Origin: a virus
IMG/VR virus record: IMGVR_UViG_3300007345_000103
Coordinates: 1-37,534 of that record
DNA length: 37,534 bases
Direction: 5' to 3' (one strand)
Shown: piece after piece, positions 1-7,397 of the stretch
Layout of the letters: every line of letters begins with the position of its first letter
How positions within the stretch are numbered: position 1 is the first letter of the stretch
Translations under genes and position numbers: made by a program
The notes under the pieces: model-generated
Told to the model about the DNA's origin: nothing
Seen by the model: only the letters and a program-made list of their open reading frames with translations
The model's database searches: none

Positions 1-2
1 GT

Positions 3-566
3 TGTCTTCAGGCAAACGTTACTAAGAACGGTATCTTTAACCTTTCTTCGGACGCTGATGGTCGTTGGTCTGCTGAGAAGTTCAAGGGTCTGGTTGTACA
101 ACTTGACCGCGAAGCGAACGTAATCGCAAAAGAAACTCGTCGCGGTAAGGGTAACGTAATCATCTGTTCTTCAGATGTTGCGACTGCTCTGTCTGCTTCT
201 GGTATGTTGGATTACACTCCTGCAATGTCTACTCAACTTCAGGTTGATGACACAGGTAACACCTTCGCTGGTACATTGAACGGACGCATCAAGGTCTACA
301 TCGATCCTTATGCACAAACCGACTATGTAACTGTTGGATATAAGGGTACTAACCCTTATGACTCTGGTGTTTTCTATTGTCCTTACGTTCCTCTGACTAT
401 GGTCAAGGCCGTTGGGGAAGACACTTTCCAACCGAAGATCGGTTTCAAGACTCGTTACGGCATGGCTTCGAATCCTTTCGTGGGTGCAACACCTGCTGAC
501 GGTCTCGCTGCGGCTAAGAGTAACCAGTACTACCGTATCTTCCGTGTGGACAACATCCTCACATAA
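3..566 (+). CDS. 23: Major capsid protein, C-terminal part (gp23)
   Basis: This is the 3' end of the major head protein gene; the 5' part lies outside the window. The reading frame is open from base 3 to TAA at 564-566 (187 codons). The family builds the hexamers of the T4-type head. Recognisable C-terminal segments include ADGRWSAEKFKGL, an RGKGNVIICSSDVA stretch, a GRIKVYIDPYA segment and the closing YYRIFRVDNIL, all typical of gp23 of T4-like marine phages. A strong terminator follows at 605-632, which fits the end of the head operon. Identification is by recall of the family pattern and is secure at family level. Confidence 0.95.
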   Translation, partial: CLQANVTKNGIFNLSSDADGRWSAEKFKGLVVQLDREANVIAKETRRGKGNVIICSSDVATALSASGMLDYTPAMSTQLQVDDTGNTFAGTLNGRIKVYIDPYAQTDYVTVGYKGTNPYDSGVFYCPYVPLTMVKAVGEDTFQPKIGFKTRYGMASNPFVGATPADGLAAAKSNQYYRIFRVDNILT

Positions 567-604
567 GATAAAAAATAAAAAGAAACTCGAAAGAGTCATT
601 TTTT

Positions 605-632
605 GGGGGGACGCTGCAGTCCCCCCTTTTTT
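605..632 (+). terminator. Rho-independent terminator after gp23
   Basis: A perfect GGGGGGAC / GTCCCCCC stem of 8 bp with a 6-base loop (GCTGCA) is followed directly by six T residues. It lies 39 bases after the gp23 stop and should end the capsid transcript. Confidence 0.93.
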
Positions 633-704
633 ATGCATATATAATAATGGTACGACATGGTAGTCTCCTAGTGAAAGGAAGCATAACTTAAAGGAGCATG
701 TAGT

Positions 705-1079
705 ATAAAATGGTTAATACTAGCGCTAGTGTTGATTCCGTTTTCTGCCCATTCTGAAACGGTAATCAATTATGATGATGGATCGACATACACTCTATCC
801 GAAGGCGAGAAAATTTACATCGCCAAACGTAAGTTGTTCACACAGAAAAACTACAATAACGGTAATGTGTATTTTACACTTCAGAAAGAACATACCAAGA
901 GAGATTATGTTCCCGATCCAGACGGAACCGATGATATGGTAGTGGGTTCTCATGAATGGTGCAAAGCATATGTACCGTGGCATGAAGGTCTAACTTTTGA
1001 TATGATTGCGTGGCAACGTTTCTGTGACACCGATAATGATGGTGACTATGACGAAGACGATGATCGTTGGAATGAGTAA
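705..1079 (+). CDS. Small secreted protein with EF-hand-like loop
   Basis: An unrecognised small protein. The first standard start in this frame is GTG at 729, giving 116 aa. However, the frame stays open back to a stop at 684, and the codons from 705 read (I)KWLILALVLIPFSAHSE, a textbook signal peptide. A good Shine-Dalgarno (AAAGGAG, 690-696) is 8 bases before 705 but over 30 bases before 729. I therefore place the start at the ATA codon 705 (124 aa), either as a non-standard start or as an ATG mutated to ATA. The mature part has two cysteines and ends in DTDNDGDYDEDD, which matches the acidic positions of an EF-hand or dockerin calcium loop. It stands alone between two terminators. Function unknown; a periplasmic or virion-surface role is inferred. 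Confidence 0.7.
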   Translation: MKWLILALVLIPFSAHSETVINYDDGSTYTLSEGEKIYIAKRKLFTQKNYNNGNVYFTLQKEHTKRDYVPDPDGTDDMVVGSHEWCKAYVPWHEGLTFDMIAWQRFCDTDNDGDYDEDDDRWNE

Positions 1080-1080
1080 T

Positions 1081-1110
1081 AAAAAGGGGACTTAACGTCC
1101 CCTCTTTTTT
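1081..1110. terminator. Bidirectional terminator between convergent genes
   Basis: A GGGGAC / GTCCCC stem with a TTAAC loop is flanked by five A residues on the left and a T-rich run on the right. It can therefore act on both strands, serving the secreted protein gene (plus) and the GIY-YIG gene (minus). Confidence 0.88.
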
Positions 1111-1142
1111 AACCAACTGTTGGTTAAATTTAACCAACTGTT
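1108..1142. repeat. 14-bp direct repeat with internal palindrome
   Basis: TTTAACCAACTGTT occurs at 1108-1121 and again at 1129-1142, with 7 bases between. The first copy also forms the palindrome AACCAAC-T-GTTGGTT (1111-1125). The second copy encodes the last residues of the GIY-YIG protein, whose stop codon lies at 1130-1132. Two copies only, so this is not an array. Confidence 0.8.
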
Positions 1143-2368
1143 AATTGTTGTTTCTGATCTTGTAACAGTTTCAAACCAACTTCTTTGAATTCGAAACCAG
1201 ACTTTTCAAAGAAGAACTCTATCATGTTACGGTCTGCAATATACTTTGGCGAACCGATCCATTGATCATGGTCAGAGATTTTTGGGTGATAGACGATACA
1301 CACTGCCTTCGTGTATCCGTGTTCTTGGTGTGCCTCGAAAAAGTTAGACATGAAGGTCTGAAGCGAACCACCAGAACCACTTGTGATAACTTCAACAAAT
1401 GTCTTGCCGTCTTGGTAAGATGGAATGATCTCTTCGTAAAGTTTTTTCTTGTTGGCACCCTCTCTCCACTTGATGTGCTTCTGGCCTAGCAAACTCAGTT
1501 CTTCGTTCTCGATTGCTTTCTTCGCCTTGTTGATAGCAGAGTTGATTTGACGTTTGGTGATATTGAACTTCTCAAGTGCAAGGATCATTGCATCCGAATC
1601 AAGATCGATGTTGTGGTTATAGTAGAGACTCTGTGCAATCTTGGAGAAATCGTCAGATTGGTTTACCTTTGGTTGAATCTTACCTTCCTGAACATTCAAC
1701 ATCATGCCCAAATATTCGATCTCTGAATCTGTCAGACCTTCCCACATTGACAGGGGAACACGAACTACCTCAAGAGTAACACCGTGTTTTGAGTCGTTGG
1801 TCGCACGGGTAGAGTGGTTACCACCAATACCAGCAGAACCATCAACACCAAAGTCTCGATCACCTTCTTCAAAATATCCTTCTAAAAGAACCGCCTGAAG
1901 TTTTAACTTCTCTGTGTTCCCGTGTTCCTCATCGATAGCGTTCTGGATATTCTGTTTGTGCGTCCAGTCATCTTCTGCACGTACTTGAATGAAGGTTGTC
2001 TTGACAACCTCAGACGCCATCTCCTGTTCACCCTTCATGTTCTTGATCTCTTCTGCGAGAGTCAGAACACGATCCATATCGAACTTCTTACTGGCGGGTG
2101 ACCCGTTAGACTTATTAAAAAACATCACATTGGATTTTGCATTTGCTTCACTTAACACTCTATATTCCTCATTTTGCATTGCACCCCAACTACCAGTACG
2201 TAGTATCTCGTAGTCAAAGTCATTATAACTCTCTCTCAAGAGTTGGTTAAATTCTTCACATTTGGAAGAATGGTTATACCCATCTGAGATCAGACCCTTA
2301 TGGATGCCAACATACATACGTCCGGTTGGACGGTGCGTATATTGGTATAGGTATGCTTCGTATTTCAT
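1130..2368 (-). CDS. GIY-YIG nuclease with ParB-like region
   Basis: A 412-residue protein. Residues about 5-25 carry a GIY-YIG nuclease signature (YLYQY, then GRMYVGIHKG), followed by a short domain ending near residue 90. A middle region around residues 150-230 contains GIGGNHSTRA followed by an LGMMLN segment, which resembles the substrate loop of ParB/sulfiredoxin-like domains. The C-terminal 180 residues are not recognised. In T4-like phages GIY-YIG proteins are often homing endonucleases, but the ParB-like part and great length are unlike a plain homing enzyme. Its ATG lies exactly 6 bases after a sigma70 -10 box (2375-2403), so the mRNA is predicted to be leaderless. It is downstream of the glycosyltransferase and DUF4338-like genes on the same strand. 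Confidence 0.72.
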   Translation of the reverse strand: MKYEAYLYQYTHRPTGRMYVGIHKGLISDGYNHSSKCEEFNQLLRESYNDFDYEILRTGSWGAMQNEEYRVLSEANAKSNVMFFNKSNGSPASKKFDMDRVLTLAEEIKNMKGEQEMASEVVKTTFIQVRAEDDWTHKQNIQNAIDEEHGNTEKLKLQAVLLEGYFEEGDRDFGVDGSAGIGGNHSTRATNDSKHGVTLEVVRVPLSMWEGLTDSEIEYLGMMLNVQEGKIQPKVNQSDDFSKIAQSLYYNHNIDLDSDAMILALEKFNITKRQINSAINKAKKAIENEELSLLGQKHIKWREGANKKKLYEEIIPSYQDGKTFVEVITSGSGGSLQTFMSNFFEAHQEHGYTKAVCIVYHPKISDHDQWIGSPKYIADRNMIEFFFEKSGFEFKEVGLKLLQDQKQQLTVG

Positions 2369-2374
2369 GTTTTA

Positions 2375-2403
2375 ATAATAACAAACTGGACACTATTTGT
2401 CAA
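2375..2403 (-). promoter_or_regulatory. Sigma70 promoter for GIY-YIG gene, leaderless
   Basis: On the minus strand TTGACA (2403-2398), a 17-base spacer and TATTAT (2380-2375). The ATG starts 6 bases later, at the expected transcription start. The -35 overlaps the last codons of the upstream glycosyltransferase gene. Confidence 0.8.
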
Positions 2404-3376
2404 GGGCTTTATCCATCTTTTTTGCGAATTCCTCGAAATACTGGTCTTCACTCAGAAGAACCTTGGAGTAGTTGTTGCGGTACTCTTCCAACTTGTTATC
2501 AAAGAAAGTAGGGTCTCGTAACTCTAGGATCTTTTCCTCAAGTTCCTCAAACGTCTGGACTCTCTGCCAAGGGTCTATGTTATACGTGTTGTCTATGTCA
2601 TAGTCCTGCCACACAAAGGGGACGATACCAATAGACAACGCCTCTGGATATCGTGACGTAGTGGCGTGTGGGTCTAACCAGTTGAAACATAGAGTAGACC
2701 GTGCGGGTTCTAGTAGAGGATAGAGTTTTCTCCAGTCCTTGATCCACTTGGATTGTCTCTGCACACCCGAAGGGAATCCGCCGATCATGACGGTAGACAA
2801 CTGAGACCTATAGATTTTACGGATGGTCTTCTCTCTATCGTTTCCATGTTTCATCCTACCCCAATACCCAAAGTCCACAGACTTACCTTCGAACATCAAA
2901 TCGGAGATGGGGTTCTTCAACCTCTGAATGAAGTGATACTTCATACCGTGAATATTTCCACTGAAGTCTATCTCATCTATGGTCACAAACTTCTTGATGT
3001 TTGGCAGGAAACTGCGGTACAGTTCTTCGGTGTCTCCCCTGTCACTACGGAACATCACTACAGTCTTGCCTTCGAAGTAGGGTGCAATCTTATCAATGTG
3101 AGACTGACTCTTCGCCAAGTCTTTGGGGTTCATCTGTAACTCACCGTGATACCGAAACTCACTGTCACTTGGTATGACAATAACATCTGCGGACTCAATG
3201 GTTTCGGGTGTACGTTTAGGGCGTGTCCCATCAAAGGAACAATTGTACGTATCGTAGTTGTGTTCGGGGTGCGCCTTCATCCACTTGACGTAGTTCTCGA
3301 AGAAACTGTCCAGTACGGTTTCGAGTGGTCCTTCATACTTAACAAAGGATCTCAGTCTTGCGATGGTAATGTTCAT
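2393..3376 (-). CDS. Putative glycosyltransferase
   Basis: A 327-residue protein with features of the GT-B glycosyltransferase fold. Near residue 235 is a segment SRYPEALSIGIVPFVW followed by a WQRVQTFEELEEKI stretch, the usual pattern of the C-terminal nucleotide-sugar-binding domain (a conserved E-A-L, G, P-V sequence, then a helix over a 'range' of positions). The N-terminal half has a Rossmann-like strand KTVVMFRSDRGD. Start ATG overlaps the stop of the DUF4338-like gene by 4 bases, so the two are translationally linked. Substrate is unknown; DNA-base or surface-glycan glycosylation are both possible. Family assignment is inference from pattern. Confidence 0.6.
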   Translation of the reverse strand: MNITIARLRSFVKYEGPLETVLDSFFENYVKWMKAHPEHNYDTYNCSFDGTRPKRTPETIESADVIVIPSDSEFRYHGELQMNPKDLAKSQSHIDKIAPYFEGKTVVMFRSDRGDTEELYRSFLPNIKKFVTIDEIDFSGNIHGMKYHFIQRLKNPISDLMFEGKSVDFGYWGRMKHGNDREKTIRKIYRSQLSTVMIGGFPSGVQRQSKWIKDWRKLYPLLEPARSTLCFNWLDPHATTSRYPEALSIGIVPFVWQDYDIDNTYNIDPWQRVQTFEELEEKILELRDPTFFDNKLEEYRNNYSKVLLSEDQYFEEFAKKMDKALDK

Positions 3377-4485
3377 CGTATAATATCAATCTCGTTCATG
3401 GTGTCCTGATTCCAGACCTCTAGTTCTGTACGGACACGATTTTCATTTTTCAACTTGTCGTAACGTTTACTGGCGAGTTTCTTCCACCACGCGATCACGT
3501 TATCTAGTTCAAACCTATCAAAGTTTTCTGCCTTGATCAGGTTATCGGTCCTACCCAATAGAACGTCCCGCACATTAGAGTAACCATACTCACCCATATA
3601 AAAACGTTTCTGTGTAGTCACATCACCCGCAGTCGATATCTTATCAACAAATTTGTTGTACGCCTCCGTGTCATGATGTTTCAGTGATGCCTTGACGATA
3701 CTCACCATCTTGGTTTGCATCTTTAGTTTACGGGATGACGCACCCTTGTGCACTAACTCCTCACCACCGTTCTTCTCAGTAAACCAATCCCTCATCTCTG
3801 GATAGAAGTCATCCCCTAGAGTCAACAGGAACTTAGATTGTGTGTCGCCCTTGTACCGTAGATAAGGACGCATACCATCATACATCGATGCGCCCTTGAG
3901 GTTACCATACAACGAGGTGGTTTCAAAGAGACAGAACTCTGTATCATATTTGTCATTCAACATTCTGCGACTATCATGGGAACAACAGATGGCGGCAAGT
4001 AACTTACCACCAAGATAGTTAAACCCAAAGGGTTGGGCGGGTACGATGTTGAACCCCATGATTGCACGTTTGTTGAATATGTCAAGATCCGGTACACCCC
4101 CAAGATACTCGTTCCGTGGTTTGGAATTGATTAGAGGAGATCCAAACCGAATGAACCCACATATGGTGTTGGTGGTTGTTTCTCTGACTACCATCTTTAA
4201 TGTCTTGCCAGGCGACTCATCCGGAGAGAACGAGGCAGTCTTTTCAAGTAGGGTGTCAAACAACTCGTGTGGGATTTGTTGGATACGGAAGTCCATATCT
4301 TGGGGGTGCAAATCAAACTGTTGGAACAGGTCATCCTCAACGGACATGCCTGGCAACGGTGCGGGGATGTTCCTCACACGTTCGATCTTACGTGCACGGA
4401 AATAGTCATCGATACGTTCGAAGTCATCGAAGTAATCCATGAGTTTCCACGCTGCGTGAAATGCGTCTTTCTTTGATAAAATCAT
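3373..4485 (-). CDS. DUF4338 (DruA)-like protein
   Basis: A 370-residue protein. The segment from about residue 110 to 225 reads like the DUF4338 domain: CGFIRFGSP, a basic RNEYLGG segment, IVPAQPFGFNYLGGKLLA, then FETTSLYGNLKGASMYDG and a YKGDT motif. These align by eye with the GFSS..RD.WIGW, RFLILPWVRVPNLASHLL and ETFVD..GT.Y.AANW..vG.T motifs I recall for DUF4338, the hallmark domain of Druantia DruA proteins. Biochemical function of that domain is not known to me. It is the first gene of the leftward operon, preceded by a perfect sigma70 promoter (4508-4536) and an AGAGG ribosome site. Homology is distant and should be treated as a hypothesis. Confidence 0.55.
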   Translation of the reverse strand: MILSKKDAFHAAWKLMDYFDDFERIDDYFRARKIERVRNIPAPLPGMSVEDDLFQQFDLHPQDMDFRIQQIPHELFDTLLEKTASFSPDESPGKTLKMVVRETTTNTICGFIRFGSPLINSKPRNEYLGGVPDLDIFNKRAIMGFNIVPAQPFGFNYLGGKLLAAICCSHDSRRMLNDKYDTEFCLFETTSLYGNLKGASMYDGMRPYLRYKGDTQSKFLLTLGDDFYPEMRDWFTEKNGGEELVHKGASSRKLKMQTKMVSIVKASLKHHDTEAYNKFVDKISTAGDVTTQKRFYMGEYGYSNVRDVLLGRTDNLIKAENFDRFELDNVIAWWKKLASKRYDKLKNENRVRTELEVWNQDTMNEIDIIR

Positions 4486-4507
4486 ATTGAACCTCTAATC
4501 ATGTACC

Positions 4508-4536
4508 ATTATATAGCATCCAGACAAGTTTGTCAA
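4508..4536 (-). promoter_or_regulatory. Perfect sigma70 promoter, leftward operon
   Basis: On the minus strand TTGACA (4536-4531), 17-base spacer, TATAAT (4513-4508). Predicted start near 4501, leaving a short leader with AGAGG before the ATG at 4485. It is back to back with the late promoter at 4540-4547. Confidence 0.9.
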
Positions 4537-4539
4537 GTG

Positions 4540-4547
4540 TATAAATA
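4540..4547 (+). promoter_or_regulatory. T4-type late promoter TATAAATA
   Basis: An exact TATAAATA, the T4 late promoter consensus recognised by gp55 with RNA polymerase. It lies 22 bases before the ATG of the tail tube gene, and only 3 bases separate it from the -35 box of the divergent early promoter. Confidence 0.88.
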
Positions 4548-4569
4548 GAGGTGTACATAGGAGTGACTC

Positions 4570-5091
4570 ATGGCGAAATCTACCTTAACCGCAAACAAAA
4601 ACTTTTTACAACCCACAGGGTTTAGAGTAAGCATCGACAACACGTTGTTCGGTAACGTGCAGTTCTTTGCACAATCCATATCACATCCGGGCGCTTCCAC
4701 GAACGCAGTCGAGGTTGGTATACCTAGAGTTACTGGAATCCCATTTTCAGGATCTAAGATAACATATTCTGACCTTACTGTCAACCTTATTCTTGACGAA
4801 GACATGCAGTCCTACACAGAACTACAGAAGTGGATGGAGCGTCTGGTCAACGAGAAAGAGGTTAGGCCAGGCGATAGGTACAGAGGACAGGTCGAGAAGG
4901 ATGAAACATATTCCGACATCACGGTTACCATCTTGACCAGTCAGAACAACTCAAACTTGCGAATCAGATACAACGATGCGATCATCACTAATCTGGGCAG
5001 TTTTGAGTTGAACGCAAACGCAAACGATATTACTTACATTCAATTCCCCGCAACCTTCCGGTTCAGGGACTTCGAGATCGTCAAACTATAA
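4570..5091 (+). CDS. Tail tube protein, T4 gp19 family
   Basis: A 173-residue protein of the T4 gp19 tail-tube family, whose members stack as hexameric rings inside the contractile sheath. Visible family features are FLQPTGFRVSID near the N-terminus, an FFAQSISHPG segment, a G.KITYSDLTVNL strand and LDEDMQSYTELQKWM, which matches the family's 'DE...Y.E...W' motif. ATG follows an AGGAG ribosome site, and the perfect late promoter upstream supports a structural role. In T4-like genomes the main gp19 gene lies upstream of gp20-gp23, so this copy after gp23 could be a second tube-like protein (for example a tube-initiator or terminator role). The main copy is outside the window, so that cannot be checked here. 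Confidence 0.82.
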   Translation: MAKSTLTANKNFLQPTGFRVSIDNTLFGNVQFFAQSISHPGASTNAVEVGIPRVTGIPFSGSKITYSDLTVNLILDEDMQSYTELQKWMERLVNEKEVRPGDRYRGQVEKDETYSDITVTILTSQNNSNLRIRYNDAIITNLGSFELNANANDITYIQFPATFRFRDFEIVKL

Positions 5092-5092
5092 C

Positions 5093-5121
5093 TTGACACA
5101 ACACGACAAAACGGGTATAAT
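5093..5121 (+). promoter_or_regulatory. Perfect sigma70 promoter before uvsY operon
   Basis: TTGACA (5093-5098), 17-base spacer, TATAAT (5116-5121). It begins 2 bases after the tail tube stop codon. The next ATG (5125) is only 3 bases after the -10 box, so transcription should begin at or just inside that codon. Confidence 0.92.
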
Positions 5122-5124
5122 AAT

Positions 5125-5316
5125 ATGGAAATAAACCCAATAGAACCAGCGTCTATGCCAATGAAGTCATGGTGGAACGAGGTACAGACACAAAAGGTTC
5201 AAAAGAAATTGGTAGAGGGTGGTACTGCAATGCAATACACCATCTATACATATAACCGATATGGACAACTGATAGAGTCTGAGGTGAGGGTTCAACAACT
5301 TGATATGAGGGCATAG
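5125..5316 (+). CDS. Small protein upstream of uvsY
   Basis: A 63-residue protein not recognised, rich in Gln, Tyr and charged residues, without a signal peptide or membrane segment. Its stop codon TAG (5314-5316) directly abuts the ATG of uvsY, so the two are co-translated. The annotated ATG at 5125 lies only 3 bases after a perfect -10 box, so the real start may be one of the two later in-frame ATGs (5155 or 5161), giving 53 or 51 residues. Function unknown; the context suggests a recombination or replication accessory role, which is only an inference from location. Confidence 0.65.
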   Translation: MEINPIEPASMPMKSWWNEVQTQKVQKKLVEGGTAMQYTIYTYNRYGQLIESEVRVQQLDMRA

Positions 5317-5763
5317 ATGCTAGACCTTGATAATATTTTGAAAGAGTGGGCAGAAGACTGTAAGATCCCCCAACACCAACTAGATGAAACATCCCGTAAC
5401 ACACCTAGTCTACACGCAAAGTACTTGCAGTACCTATCTTTGACTAAATTGAACCTGAAGAGGGCAGAACACTCTCAGAAGGATCTACTCAAAGACAAGT
5501 GGTTGTACTACAACGGTAAGATGGATGAGGAAACTCTTCAGTCTAAGAACTGGCATCCGGACCCCTTTGACGGATTGAAGATTATGAAAGGTGACATGAA
5601 CTATTACTATGACTCCGATCCTGAGATTCAGAAGTCCGAAGAAAAAATCGTTTACCTTAAAACGATTATAGATACTCTGGTCGAGATAGTCGATAGTCTG
5701 AAGTGGAGACACCAGACCGTGAAGAACATTATTGAGTGGAGAAAGTTCGATGCCGGAGGTTAA
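5317..5763 (+). CDS. uvsY: UvsY recombination mediator
   Basis: A 148-residue match to UvsY, the mediator that helps load UvsX recombinase on single-stranded DNA covered by gp32. Family traits visible are the N-terminal acidic WAEDCKI segment, the conserved PSLHAKY motif, a central YYNGKM segment with a YYDSD stretch, and the C-terminal helix ending KNIIEWRKFDAGG. T4 UvsY is 137 residues, so the length fits. ATG is preceded by GAGGG with 5-base spacing. It is followed by a small basic protein and uvsW, the same order as in T4-like marine phages. Confidence 0.93.
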   Translation: MLDLDNILKEWAEDCKIPQHQLDETSRNTPSLHAKYLQYLSLTKLNLKRAEHSQKDLLKDKWLYYNGKMDEETLQSKNWHPDPFDGLKIMKGDMNYYYDSDPEIQKSEEKIVYLKTIIDTLVEIVDSLKWRHQTVKNIIEWRKFDAGG

Positions 5764-5765
5764 TC

Positions 5766-5915
5766 GTGGCGAAGAATTCTAACGTCATTACCAAGAAGGT
5801 TATTAATGACGTACACCGCAAGGGTACGTCTATTGGTAATGGTAAAGTCAAGCGCAGTTCCATGAACAAGGATAAGAAACGTTCCTTCAAGAAGTATCGC
5901 GGTCAAGGACGATAG
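5766..5915 (+). CDS. Small basic conserved protein between uvsY and uvsW
   Basis: A 49-residue, very basic protein (MAKNSNVITKKV..., ending FKKYRGQGR) starting at GTG 5766. It lies in the gap between uvsY and uvsW, 2 bases after the uvsY stop and 3 bases before the uvsW start. I recall closely similar small proteins, with the same SSMNK-KKRS-KKYRGQGR ending, at this place in T4-like cyanophages. The high Lys/Arg content suggests nucleic-acid binding. Function is unknown. Confidence 0.85.
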   Translation: MAKNSNVITKKVINDVHRKGTSIGNGKVKRSSMNKDKKRSFKKYRGQGR

Positions 5916-5918
5916 TTC

Positions 5919-7397
5919 ATGGAAAGTACCATTCGTATTCGGATGTTAGATCATTCGAGAATGGCGGTTGAGTCTAACCCCGCACAACAACAGGAACTAA
6001 GAGATTACTTCTCTTTCTTCGTTCCGGGCTATCGGTTCATGCCTGCATTTAAACGCAAGGTGTGGGACGGTAAGGTGCGTCTATATAATCAAGTAAAACG
6101 AGAGATACATGTTGGTCTGTATCACCAACTCCGCAAATTTTGTGCAGACCGCATGTACCCTCTCCAGATCGTAGAGAATAAAAAATACGGCATTCCCAAT
6201 GCCAAGAATAAGATTGATCATCAAGGACTAGTCAAGTTTCTTGGGTCATTACAAACCCCGTTCGAGCCCCGTGACTATCAGTACGATGCGATAACACACG
6301 CCATCGAAAACAAGCGGGCCATTCTTCTATCCCCCACAGGTTCGGGTAAGTCGTTCATCATCTATAATACGATGAGGTGGTTCCTTGACAATCACGAAGG
6401 CAAGGTTCTTATTGTTGTACCAACAACGTCTCTGGTAGAACAGATGCATCAGGACTTTGCGGACTATGGTTATGAGTCAGATTTGATTCATAAAATATAC
6501 AGTGGTAAAGATAAAGAAACAAATAAACGTATTATCATCTCAACATGGCAGTCTATCTACAAGTTGGGTTCAGAATGGTTCGAACAGTTTCCTTGTATAT
6601 TCGGAGATGAAGTCCATTTATTCAAGGCAAAATCCTTATCCACTCTCATGGACAAGTGCAGAAATGCGGAGTATCGTTTTGGGACAACAGGTACACTGGA
6701 TGGTACTGAGACTAATAAGTTGGTACTAGAAGGATTGTTTGGTCCGGTCTTCAAGGTCACCACTACAGTACAGTTACAGGAAGACAACACACTTGCAGAC
6801 CTAGACATCAAGGTCATACTCATGCGTTATCACAACGATGAGTGCCATAAGATGAAGGGTAAAACCTATCAGGAAGAAATTGAATATATAGTAACGAACG
6901 AGAAAAGAAATAAGTTCATCACGAAGTTGTCCCTTGATCAAGAGGGGAACACTCTGGTACTATTTCAATTCGTTGAAAAACATGGAAAGGTTTTGTATGA
7001 CCTTATCCGTGACTCTGCCGACGAGAACCGAAAAGTATTCTATGTGTCCGGTGAAGTGGCAGCCAATGACCGTGAACAGATCCGTGGGATCGTCGAGAAA
7101 CAGAAAGATGCAATCATCGTGGCAAGCCTTGGAACTTTTTCTACTGGGATTAATATTCGGAATCTGCATAATATTGTATTCGCTTCTCCAAGTAAATCTC
7201 AGATTAAGGTTCTTCAATCTATCGGAAGAGGGTTACGAAAAAGTGACAATGGGGTTGCTACTAAGCTTTATGATCTATCAGATGATCTACATTGTAGAGG
7301 CTACAAGAACTTTACTCTAAAACATTCCGCCGAAAGAATAAAGATATATACTAGAGAAGGGTTTAAATACAAAGTGTACCCGATTAGTTTGAGATGA
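5919..7397 (+). CDS. uvsW: UvsW helicase
   Basis: A 492-residue superfamily 2 RNA-DNA/DNA helicase. UvsW remodels branched DNA and R-loops and switches T4 from origin- to recombination-dependent replication. Motifs in order: an N-terminal domain (residues 1-110) with WDGKVRLYN, Q-motif region YQYDAI, Walker A SPTGSGKS near 138-145, DEVH at about 230-233, GTTGTL near 255, and motif VI QSIGRGLRK near 432-440. T4 UvsW is 503 residues long (587 in some reports with extensions), so the size fits. ATG follows AAGGA. It overlaps the next gene by 4 bases. Confidence 0.95.
   Translation: MESTIRIRMLDHSRMAVESNPAQQQELRDYFSFFVPGYRFMPAFKRKVWDGKVRLYNQVKREIHVGLYHQLRKFCADRMYPLQIVENKKYGIPNAKNKIDHQGLVKFLGSLQTPFEPRDYQYDAITHAIENKRAILLSPTGSGKSFIIYNTMRWFLDNHEGKVLIVVPTTSLVEQMHQDFADYGYESDLIHKIYSGKDKETNKRIIISTWQSIYKLGSEWFEQFPCIFGDEVHLFKAKSLSTLMDKCRNAEYRFGTTGTLDGTETNKLVLEGLFGPVFKVTTTVQLQEDNTLADLDIKVILMRYHNDECHKMKGKTYQEEIEYIVTNEKRNKFITKLSLDQEGNTLVLFQFVEKHGKVLYDLIRDSADENRKVFYVSGEVAANDREQIRGIVEKQKDAIIVASLGTFSTGINIRNLHNIVFASPSKSQIKVLQSIGRGLRKSDNGVATKLYDLSDDLHCRGYKNFTLKHSAERIKIYTREGFKYKVYPISLR

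Noticed and set aside
171-638. Minus-strand open frame over the gp23 end
   Set aside because: It is antisense to a strongly conserved structural gene, crosses the terminator, and has no ribosome site or recognisable sequence.
704-711. TATAAAAT before the secreted protein, as a late promoter
   Set aside because: It differs from TATAAATA and lies after the ribosome site, so transcripts from it would lack the site. It also overlaps the start of the signal peptide codons.
1108-1142. Short repeats as a CRISPR-like array
   Set aside because: Only two copies with a 7-base gap; no spacer structure or cas genes.
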